A stretch of 6,943 nucleotides of DNA from Deltaproteobacteria bacterium (GTDB lineage: Bacteria > Desulfobacterota > Syntrophia > Syntrophales > UBA2210), in NCBI GenBank assembly GCA_016935875.1, contig JAFGQD010000032.1, forward strand, positions 1 to 6,943, given 5' to 3'. Both the position numbers and the translations under genes were made by a program. The notes under the pieces were generated by a model. It had not been told where the DNA came from. It saw only the letters and a program-made list of their open reading frames with translations, and did not search any database. The first letter of the stretch is position 1, and every line of letters begins with the position of its first letter. Positions 1-4,897 of this stretch are shown one piece after another.

Positions 1-1143
1 GCCGTTCTGGGCGACACGGTGGGGTATTTCATCGGTTCCCGGTTCGGCGAGCCCTTTTTCCTCAGATGGGGCCACTTCTTCTTTTTAAAAAGGGAATATC
101 TTGATCAGACCAAAGAAGCCTTCATGAAATACGGCGGAAAGATCGTCTTTCTGGGACGTTTCATGGCATGGCTCAGGGCCTTTGCCCCGGTGGTGGCTGG
201 CATTTCCCGGATGCCCTACGGAAGATTCCTCTTCTATAACGCCGCCGGCGGTATCGCGTGGGCGGTCGTCTTCTCTCTGATCGGTTTTTTCCTCGGGAGG
301 AGCTGGGACATCATCAGAATATATCTCGGCCGCGTGGGGATTGCCGCCTTTGTTGCCGGCCTTGCACTGCTGTACCTCTATTCGGTCCTCAGCAAAAAAC
401 GGAATCTGATTTGGGAAAGACTCCTTCAGGCCGATCAAAAACTAAAGGAACTGATGCCCGAAGCATGGCCCCTTCTTAAAGACCGCTTTCGCGCGGGCAG
501 GTGGTACGGACTGAACCTTACCCTCTCGCTCATCGTCCTCATCCTCGCCCTCATGAGTTTCGGTGAAATCGTGGAAGACCTGATCGACAGGGAAATGCTC
601 TTTGCCCTCGATTTCAAGATGCAGTCATTCATAGAGGGCCTCGTCACCCCGGGGCTGACAAAGGTTATGACCGCCCTTACCGGCTTCGGGAGTATTTACC
701 TGCTCGCGCCGGTCGTCCTGCTCCTTGCCCTCTATCTTCTCTTCCTCAGGAACTGGGGGGATCTGTTCGCCCTCTTTATTGCTGCGGGGGTTGGCCAGAC
801 ACTCCTCATCCTTCTGAAGCTCTTTTTTCATCGCCCCCGGCCGATGCCCCAACTGGCCCTGTCGCACGGCTTCAGTTTCCCCAGCGGCCACTCCTTTTCG
901 GCGATCATCATCTACGGTTTTCTCATGTACATCACCTGGCAGGTGATGCAAAGAGGGATAAAACGTACTGCTATCGTTGCAGCTTTATCGCTGCTGATTC
1001 TTTCAATCGGCATAAGCAGGATCTATCTGAATGTGCACTGGACCACCGATGTGATGGCGGGATTCGCATTCGGTCTTGCGTGGCTCATCATGAGCATCAT
1101 CATGGTGAAGACTATGAAAGAGATGACTCGAACTCAGCAATGA
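1..1143 (+). CDS. DedA family / PAP2 phosphatase fusion membrane protein (5' end missing)
   Basis: The frame is open to base 1, so the gene starts upstream; the GTG at 19 is internal, because the codons before it read A-V-L-G-D-T, typical of the DedA core. Numbering from base 19, residues 1-95 are the C-terminal half of a DedA (SNARE-associated) domain, with the FLGRF block at 44-48, R53, P57, the AG at 60-61 and N74 before a Gly/Trp-rich helix. Residues 165-365 form a PAP2 domain with all three signatures: K267-x6-R274-P275, P288-S289-G290-H291, and S333-R334-x5-H340-x3-D344, which supply the phosphate-binding residues and catalytic histidines. Several hydrophobic helices place it in the inner membrane. 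DedA proteins include polyprenyl-phosphate and phospholipid translocases, and PAP2 enzymes dephosphorylate lipid (pyro)phosphates, so lipid-carrier recycling or phosphatidate turnover is the likely role; the substrate is not determined. The fusion is a known architecture. Confidence 0.93.
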   Translation, partial: AVLGDTVGYFIGSRFGEPFFLRWGHFFFLKREYLDQTKEAFMKYGGKIVFLGRFMAWLRAFAPVVAGISRMPYGRFLFYNAAGGIAWAVVFSLIGFFLGRSWDIIRIYLGRVGIAAFVAGLALLYLYSVLSKKRNLIWERLLQADQKLKELMPEAWPLLKDRFRAGRWYGLNLTLSLIVLILALMSFGEIVEDLIDREMLFALDFKMQSFIEGLVTPGLTKVMTALTGFGSIYLLAPVVLLLALYLLFLRNWGDLFALFIAAGVGQTLLILLKLFFHRPRPMPQLALSHGFSFPSGHSFSAIIIYGFLMYITWQVMQRGIKRTAIVAALSLLILSIGISRIYLNVHWTTDVMAGFAFGLAWLIMSIIMVKTMKEMTRTQQ

Positions 1144-1174
1144 AAGAATCTCCGCCTGAACACTCACAGGTTCG

Positions 1175-1223
1175 CACCGCGGGAGCACTCAGCAGGAATA
1201 AGACCCTCCGCGGTGTTCTTTAT
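1175..1223 (+). terminator. Candidate intrinsic terminator after the DedA-PAP2 gene
   Basis: CACCGCGG (1175-1182) and CCGCGGTG (1208-1215) are perfect 8-base inverted arms, extendable inward by GAG/CTC with one bulged G. A T-rich stretch, TTCTTTAT, follows at 1216-1223. The arms lie about 30 bases after the stop at 1143. The loop is long (25 bases) and the T tract is interrupted, so termination may be partial. Confidence 0.55.
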
Positions 1224-1227
1224 CCCA

Positions 1228-1256
1228 TTGACTCACGAGACCGTTTTTCTTATACT
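1228..1256 (+). promoter_or_regulatory. Sigma70-type promoter
   Basis: TTGACT (1228-1233) and TATACT (1251-1256) are separated by exactly 17 bases, with one mismatch to consensus in each hexamer. It sits immediately after the terminator candidate of the preceding gene. Transcription would start near 1263 and give a leader of about 200 bases before the TTG start at 1465. It is the best promoter match I see in the window and probably drives the two small membrane-protein genes and perhaps the ferredoxin gene behind them. Confidence 0.65.
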
Positions 1257-1270
1257 ATCTTCACGAAAAA

Positions 1271-1352
1271 GGAAATCCTTATCAGAGGATCTTCCATGAA
1301 TCGGCCGGAGAGAAATCGACTATCCGACGGGATGCCGTTCAGCGAACACTGA
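1271..1352 (+). other. Leader hairpin over the ribosome binding site of an 18-codon ORF
   Basis: An ATG at 1296 opens an 18-codon frame (MNRPERNRLSDGMPFSEH) ending in TGA at 1350-1352. AGAGGA (1284-1289) lies 6 bases before the ATG, a good Shine-Dalgarno sequence. That sequence is part of a hairpin: GGAAATCCT (1271-1279) pairs with AGGAT-(C)-TTCC (1286-1295), giving 9 pairs with a single C bulge and a 6-base loop that ends right against the ATG. With the promoter at 1228-1256 the hairpin starts roughly 8 bases into the transcript. The peptide resembles nothing I know. It could be a regulated leader peptide, or the short frame may be chance and the hairpin merely stabilise the 5' end. Confidence 0.35.
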
Positions 1353-1375
1353 TTTACTCAGGCGCGTATTCGGTA

Positions 1376-1449
1376 CGTAACGTGCCCTTCAAGGGTCCTC
1401 CTGGCCCGCTTGCCGGCCATGCCTGAAGCCTATCATGAAACACGTTACG
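1376..1449 (+). other. Multi-stem inverted repeat in the 5' leader of the DUF4282-like gene
   Basis: CGTAACGTG (1376-1384) and CACGTTACG (1441-1449) are perfect 9-base complements. They enclose a small hairpin CCCT-TCA-AGGG (1385-1395), which abuts the outer stem directly, and a second one, TGGCC/GGCCA (1402-1406 with 1415-1419). The outer stem closes only 4 bases before the GAGG ribosome binding site at 1454-1457. The layout is that of a three-way-junction RNA leader. I do not recognise it as a known riboswitch class. No target-site duplication flanks the arms, so a miniature transposon is less likely. Confidence 0.4.
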
Positions 1450-1464
1450 ATGTGAGGCTCTAAC

Positions 1465-1797
1465 TTGCAAATCTTATTGGACTTTATCTTCTTTAAACGG
1501 TTTATCAGTTTATATGTCCTGGTTCCCTTCTATTATGTCGGAGCTGTGGGGATACCATTTCTGTGCTGGTTTACATTATTGAGGGTGAGACAAAAGCACC
1601 CCTTAGTCTATGCCATAGAGGAACAAATAGATAAGCTTGTTTATCAAAAAGTTATTGATAAAAGAATACGATTAGCTTTTATTCTGATCTTTATGGTTAT
1701 ATGTGTACTCATGGAAATAATGTGGCGTATGCTCTTTGAGTACCTGATCGCATTTCTGCAGATCCGCGATGCGCTTCTGCATGTAAAGGCATTTTAG
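1465..1797 (+). CDS. DUF4282-like small membrane protein
   Basis: This is a 110-residue protein with a TTG start. That start is chosen because GAGG (1454-1457) lies 7 bases before it and an in-frame TAA at 1461-1463 blocks any earlier start. Two hydrophobic stretches are visible, residues about 13-39 and 69-96, joined by a charged loop (about 40-68). The N-terminal D-F-x-F-F-K-R-F-I pattern followed by a Tyr-rich helix, and the C-terminal R-x-x-x-E-x-L-I-x-F-x-x-I-x-D-x-L pattern, resemble the DUF4282 family of two-helix membrane proteins, whose function is unknown. The gene is visibly AT-richer than the DedA-PAP2 gene before it, which could reflect later acquisition or weak constraint. It lies 40 bases before the LapA-like gene on the same strand, so the two are probably co-transcribed. 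Confidence 0.7.
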   Translation: MQILLDFIFFKRFISLYVLVPFYYVGAVGIPFLCWFTLLRVRQKHPLVYAIEEQIDKLVYQKVIDKRIRLAFILIFMVICVLMEIMWRMLFEYLIAFLQIRDALLHVKAF

Positions 1798-1837
1798 ATC
1801 GCAAACATATCGATAAAGGTGAAAGGGAGGACGTCTG

Positions 1838-2050
1838 ATGAATACGAAACTGGTTATCAGCCTCATCCTGGCCGGCCTGGCCGTGCTTTTCATTATTCAG
1901 AACGTTACGGTTGTCGAGATACGGTTTCTGTTCTGGACCCTGTCGATGTCGCGGGCACTGTTGATGTTTTTTATCCTGGCGATAGGAATCATTATTGGAT
2001 GGACACTCCACAGCATGTCTGCAGCTCACCGGAAATCGGATGAAGAATAG
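1838..2050 (+). CDS. LapA domain (DUF1049) inner-membrane protein
   Basis: This 70-residue protein has a clear ribosome binding site, GGGAGG (1825-1830), 7 bases before its ATG. Two membrane helices span residues about 4-20 and 41-56. Between them lies the family hallmark, an N-x-x-x-V pattern after the first helix (F-I-I-Q-N-V-T-V-V-E-I) with a short hydrophobic F-x-F-W segment, and the second helix ends in G-W. A short charged tail follows. In enterobacteria LapA (YciS) works with LapB in controlling lipopolysaccharide assembly through LpxC. This protein is shorter than E. coli LapA (about 100 residues) because the cytoplasmic coiled-coil tail is largely missing, and no lapB neighbour is in the window, so I do not assign the symbol. 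Confidence 0.82.
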   Translation: MNTKLVISLILAGLAVLFIIQNVTVVEIRFLFWTLSMSRALLMFFILAIGIIIGWTLHSMSAAHRKSDEE

Positions 2051-2051
2051 T

Positions 2052-2092
2052 GTGGCTACGGGCATCCGGGAGGTTGCCGGAGAATGGGCCAC
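2052..2092 (+). other. Nested inverted repeat between the LapA-like and ferredoxin genes
   Basis: GTGGC (2052-2056) pairs with GCCAC (2088-2092), and inside it TCCGG (2065-2069) pairs with CCGGA (2077-2081). No T tract follows, so it is not a convincing terminator. It may be a processing or stability element within a longer transcript. The rest of the 142-base gap shows nothing further that I can support. Confidence 0.25.
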
Positions 2093-2192
2093 GGATATCG
2101 GGAAAAGTGTGTAGTTTTAAGAAAGAGTCCTCGGGGTCGTACAACGGGGAGTTTCCGTAATGTATCAACACCGCCAATTCAGGAGAAGACAC

Positions 2193-3362
2193 ATGATTAA
2201 ACAATCACCGTCGAGTACTATTGTACTCTTTATTCTTCTGATTGTCATTGTGATCGGATTGTCATTACTATCAGACAGGATATGGGGTGGCAAAGCTGAA
2301 AAACTGCCTAAGCCTGATACTCTGATAATTGAAAAAGGAATGACTATTACACAATTCGGTCAAGCTAATGCTTTCCCAAATCAGGTCTTAAAGACCATAT
2401 TTGACCTTCAGACGAAATCAGATCTGGACAATAAGTTGGAGAAGTACGGCACTTCAGATCAGATTTCAATGCTGGTCCTTAAAAAACTGGCGTTGGCCTC
2501 CGAGCACTCCTCCAAAAACTGGATCAAGATCCTGGTCAAATTCGTTCTCTGGGCCTTCTTTCTCGGTATAGTTTACCTGATTTTTAACCGACGAAAGATT
2601 ACCCCACAACTCAGGAAATGGCTGCTTTTCGCCGCTGTGTTGATCTTTGGTGTCGGCCTCGGTTCTGATCCAAGTCCGATGGGCACGGTAAAGGATGCCA
2701 TTCACCTCTACGGTACGACAGGAGCCATCTTTCCTCCCCGGATGATCGCCCTGACGGTTTTTTTGGTCTTTGTTTTTCTCGTAAACAAGTATATCTGCGC
2801 CTGGGGTTGCCAAGTGGGGGCTCTGCAAGACCTCATTTTTCATATTAACCGGACCGACAAGCACAAAGCCGTTATCGGGAGGCAGATCAAATTGCCCTTT
2901 GTCTTGACAAACACCCTTCGTATAGCATTCCTGGGTCTGTTTACGCTTGTCGCTTTTTTGTGGGGATTTGATATAATTGAACCAATCGATCCCTTCAAGG
3001 TATTTAAACCTGAGCATATAGTGTTCACGGGCGGAATATTCATCACCCTGCTCCTTGTGGCCGGCCTCTTCATCTATCGGCCGTGGTGCCACCTATTCTG
3101 TCCTTTCGGTTTGGTGGGTTGGCTCATAGAGAAGATAAGCCGTGTCAGGGTAAGTGTTGATTACGAAACATGCATCGCCTGTCAGAAGTGTGCTGCCGCG
3201 TGTCCCTCGACGGTCATGGGCGCCATCCTGAGGCGTGATAAAAAGACAATACCCGATTGTTTCTCCTGTTATACGTGCAGGGATGTATGCCCGACCGGCT
3301 CCATACGGTTTTCCAGGGATAAAAGGACATTACCCCCCGCAGGGCATTTTGAAAAGCGATAG
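2193..3362 (+). CDS. NapH-like membrane 4Fe-4S ferredoxin protein
   Basis: This is a 389-residue membrane iron-sulfur protein. I chose the ATG at 2193 because AGGAG (2181-2185) lies 7 bases ahead; an in-frame ATG at 2160 with GGGGAG upstream is possible and adds 11 residues. Helix 1 (about 10-27) anchors a soluble segment (28-108) presumed extracytoplasmic. About five more helices follow (near 113-132, 143-158, 184-200, 242-260, 275-296). A C202-x3-C206-Q motif and a C299-x3-C303-P motif flank the core as in NapH, NosR and CcoG relatives, though the first lacks the usual proline. The tail carries two 4Fe-4S sites: C327, C330, C333, C337-P and C356, C359, C362, C366-P. Such proteins pass electrons between the quinone pool and periplasmic or cytoplasmic partners. 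No nap, nos or other partner gene is adjacent, so the redox partner is unknown. Confidence 0.88.
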   Translation: MIKQSPSSTIVLFILLIVIVIGLSLLSDRIWGGKAEKLPKPDTLIIEKGMTITQFGQANAFPNQVLKTIFDLQTKSDLDNKLEKYGTSDQISMLVLKKLALASEHSSKNWIKILVKFVLWAFFLGIVYLIFNRRKITPQLRKWLLFAAVLIFGVGLGSDPSPMGTVKDAIHLYGTTGAIFPPRMIALTVFLVFVFLVNKYICAWGCQVGALQDLIFHINRTDKHKAVIGRQIKLPFVLTNTLRIAFLGLFTLVAFLWGFDIIEPIDPFKVFKPEHIVFTGGIFITLLLVAGLFIYRPWCHLFCPFGLVGWLIEKISRVRVSVDYETCIACQKCAAACPSTVMGAILRRDKKTIPDCFSCYTCRDVCPTGSIRFSRDKRTLPPAGHFEKR

Positions 3363-3428
3363 AAAGTAGAGAATGAATAGACCGTTATTGCCGGATACCA
3401 AGGACCGGATGGAGGAAACGTTATCAAT

Positions 3429-4367
3429 TTATCGTCCCTGAGAGGATGGCTTTTCGTCTATAGACCGCATTGAAGACGCGAGTCCCCAGAGCTGCGATAA
3501 CAGCATGCCGGAAAGCATCAACGCACAGCCCCCCAGTTGCCGCAGTGACATCACCTCATCCAGCAGAAACCACCCCGCAATGGCCGCGAAGACCGATTCC
3601 ATGCTCAGGAGTATCGCCGCGTGTGCCGGATGTGCCCTTTTTTGCGCCACCACCTGCAGGGTGTAAGCTATGCCGACCGACATAATGCCTCCATAGAGAA
3701 TGGGGATAGCGGCCCGATAGATCCCATCTATTGACATGGGCTCATAGAAAGCAGCCGTCACAAGGCTCAAAACCGAACATGCGGCATATTGAAAGAAGGC
3801 AAGTTTGAATGAATTGAATTTGGGCGACAGCCATCCGATAATGAGCACATGCCCGGCCCAGAAGAAAGCACCCAGGAGAACGAGAAAATCTCCGTATCCC
3901 ATTGTAAACTGAGCGGTCACACTGAGAAGATAGAGTCCGGATGCTGCAAGAAAGGCACCGATCCAGGTCCCGGCAGTTGTCTTCTGCCTGAATAAGAGTC
4001 CCATAATGGGGACGATAACGACATAAAGGCCCGTAATAAAACCCGCATTTCCCGCCGTGGTGTAGATGATGCCCATCTGCTGAAGCGAGGATCCGGCAAA
4101 GAGAAATAAACCGACCAGGAGTCCACCAATAATGATGACACTCCTGCTGGCAGGCTTCACGTTCGAACGGTCCACGCCGTTGCTTGTTTTGTGAGACATA
4201 ATCAGGGGCAAAAGCACAAGGGCTCCCAGGGCAAAACGGACACCGTTGAAGGTAAAGGGTCCCACAAAATCCATTCCCACACGTTGCGCCACGAAGGCAG
4301 TTCCCCAGATAATGGCGGTCAAGAGGAGCAACCCATCAGATTTCCATGTTGTGGCAGGTGTAGCCAT
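3429..4367 (-). CDS. EamA/DMT family exporter
   Basis: This 312-residue protein has the two tandem EamA repeats of the drug/metabolite transporter superfamily, residues about 11-149 and 158-294, together giving around ten membrane helices. The first repeat opens with the A-x-x-W-G-T-A-F pattern (W21-G22) and carries P37-F38-x-F-N-G-V-R-F; the second ends in the E-S-V-F-A-A-I-A-G-W...L-D-E-V segment (257-271) followed by a glycine-rich last helix, all characteristic. The family exports amino acids, purines, pigments or other small metabolites, and the substrate cannot be read here. The start at 4367 is supported by AGGGA at 4380-4376 on the minus strand, 8 bases upstream. The gene converges on the ferredoxin gene (66 bases between stops) and is divergent from the aldehyde dehydrogenase, with 530 bases between their starts. 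Confidence 0.93.
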   Translation of the reverse strand: MATPATTWKSDGLLLLTAIIWGTAFVAQRVGMDFVGPFTFNGVRFALGALVLLPLIMSHKTSNGVDRSNVKPASRSVIIIGGLLVGLFLFAGSSLQQMGIIYTTAGNAGFITGLYVVIVPIMGLLFRQKTTAGTWIGAFLAASGLYLLSVTAQFTMGYGDFLVLLGAFFWAGHVLIIGWLSPKFNSFKLAFFQYAACSVLSLVTAAFYEPMSIDGIYRAAIPILYGGIMSVGIAYTLQVVAQKRAHPAHAAILLSMESVFAAIAGWFLLDEVMSLRQLGGCALMLSGMLLSQLWGLASSMRSIDEKPSSQGR

Positions 4368-4394
4368 ATGATACTTCCCTTTTCAATTTTCCAT

Positions 4395-4454
4395 ACAGCG
4401 TCTCTTTTCCTCACCGTTCCAGCCACCTGGAAAGGAGGAGAGATTATACGCTGT
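4395..4454 (-). repeat. 60-base nested inverted repeat upstream of the exporter gene
   Basis: ACAGCGT (4395-4401) pairs with ACGCTGT (4448-4454). Inside this CTCT (4402-4405) pairs with AGAG (4439-4442), then CCTC (4409-4412) with GAGG (4435-4438), and a terminal hairpin TTCCAG-CCAC-CTGGAA (4417-4432) has perfect 6-base arms. The whole element forms one long imperfect hairpin that ends 27 bases before the exporter start codon. If transcription starts upstream of it, it would be a structured 5' leader; if it starts at the internal TATAAT, only part would be transcribed. I do not match it to a known riboswitch. Confidence 0.4.
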
Positions 4455-4459
4455 CGTTC

Positions 4460-4493
4460 AAAATAAAACCCCGCCTTTTTGCTTAGACGGGGT
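4460..4493 (-). terminator. Intrinsic terminator on the minus strand
   Basis: Read on the minus strand, ACCCCGTCT (4493-4485) pairs with AGGCGGGGT (4476-4468) in a continuous 9-pair stem with one G-U wobble and an 8-base A-rich loop, followed at once by a T-rich tract ending near 4460. On the plus strand the same stem has a C-A mismatch and no T tract follows, so the element is oriented minus. No minus-strand gene lies upstream of it in the window, so it ends either an unannotated small RNA or the leader of the exporter transcript (attenuation). Confidence 0.7.
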
Positions 4494-4562
4494 ATCCATT
4501 TATTGCCTTTTACATTCTTGATTACCCTAAGTCAAGCCGACATATAAGGGAAAATACCCTCT

Positions 4563-4590
4563 TGTAAATGAGGTGCCACTTTCATTTACA
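4563..4590. promoter_or_regulatory. Spaced palindrome, candidate operator upstream of the aldehyde dehydrogenase promoter
   Basis: TGTAAATGA (4563-4571) and TCATTTACA (4582-4590) are perfect 9-base inverted arms 10 bases apart. The spacer itself contains GTG-C-CAC, extending the symmetry. Its centre lies about 30 bases before the TTGACT at 4607 and some 65 bases before the expected transcription start, a position common for activator sites. It may be a regulator binding site; which regulator cannot be told. Confidence 0.45.
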
Positions 4591-4597
4591 TTATGAT

Positions 4598-4754
4598 AAA
4601 ATTACCTTGACTTTATGCTATTAAAGAACATATGTCATTCTGAGCATATTTAAGTGATGAAGACAATGGCATCCTGTAGAGACCATTATTGCGGTTGGTC
4701 AGTGTTTCGACTTTTAGTTGAACAGGGCAATCGGACGTTTGCTCTCAATCCCAA
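4598..4754 (+). repeat. Repeat copy A: leader element of the aldehyde dehydrogenase gene
   Basis: This 157-base stretch aligns over its full length with 6553-6708. By hand count about three quarters of positions match, with only a few single-base gaps, and most differences are transitions. The best conserved blocks are the first 24 bases (22 identical) and the last 45 or so (4711-4754), which include CTTTTAGTTGAACAGG, CAATCGGAC and GCTCTCAATCCCAA. The first block contains a promoter-like TTGACT (4607-4612). Two hairpins are possible downstream: AATGG/CCATT (4665-4669 with 4683-4687), and TGTT-(T)-CGAC/GTTG-AACA (4703-4711 with 4717-4724) with the loop TTTTA. The element ends 143 bases before the dehydrogenase ATG. 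It is not a known mobile element as far as I can tell. Confidence 0.75.
4607..4636 (+). promoter_or_regulatory. Candidate promoter of the aldehyde dehydrogenase gene (in repeat A)
   Basis: TTGACT (4607-4612) is followed after 18 bases by TATGTC (4631-4636), a weak -10. The same arrangement recurs in repeat B (TTGACT at 6562, TATGCC at 6585, 17-base spacing), and conservation across copies is the main support. Transcription from here would begin near 4643 and give a leader of about 255 bases containing the hairpins of the repeat. The poor -10 would fit an activated promoter. Confidence 0.4.
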
Positions 4755-4897
4755 AACACCGGAATAGCGGTAAGACAAGATAAAAGAACGATGAGTGCTC
4801 CCTCTTGGCATACGTTTGTAGTATCTCTATCTTCCAACATATAAAGAAGCATCCTTAATCATGCTTTGGTCATTTATCTGAAAGGGAAAAGGATTTT

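Larger units (their letters stand above)
4368..4897. other. 530-base divergent intergenic region between exporter and aldehyde dehydrogenase
   Basis: No ORF worth calling exists here on either strand. From left to right it holds the exporter's ribosome binding site, a nested inverted repeat (4395-4454), a TATAAT on the minus strand (4448-4443) with no good -35 partner, a minus-strand terminator (4460-4493), a spaced palindrome (4563-4590), a promoter-like block and repeat copy A (4598-4754). Ahead of the dehydrogenase are an AT-rich tail and its ribosome binding site. It is clearly AT-richer than the flanking genes. The density of symmetric elements argues that it is regulatory rather than decayed coding sequence. 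Confidence 0.6.

Noticed and set aside
1080..1352. 90-codon plus-strand frame spanning the end of the DedA-PAP2 gene
   Set aside because: Its first part overlaps the conserved PAP2 frame and no domain is seen; only the last 18 codons, with their own start and ribosome binding site, were kept as a candidate.
1376..1449. Miniature transposon (inverted-repeat element)
   Set aside because: The flanks show no target-site duplication, and the inner hairpins with the adjacent ribosome binding site fit a leader RNA better.
2466..3092. 208-codon open frame on the minus strand inside the ferredoxin gene
   Set aside because: It is a shadow frame: strongly charged composition without domain features, opposite a gene with clear cysteine motifs and membrane helices.
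3363..3428. Bidirectional terminator between the converging ferredoxin and exporter genes
   Set aside because: I found only short imperfect complementarities and no T tract on either side.
3373..3441. 22-codon ORF between the ferredoxin and exporter genes, starting MNRP like the 18-codon ORF at 1296
   Set aside because: It has no good ribosome binding site, it overlaps the end of the converging exporter gene, and a four-residue match is easily chance.
4563..4580. Sigma54-like promoter on the minus strand (TGGCAC-N5-TTACA)
   Set aside because: The -24 half is perfect but the -12 half has A in place of the conserved G, and the bases coincide with the 9-base palindrome, which explains the pattern equally well.
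4791..4844. 17-codon ORF in the aldehyde dehydrogenase leader
   Set aside because: No Shine-Dalgarno sequence is visible and there is no counterpart in the leader of the gene at 6937.
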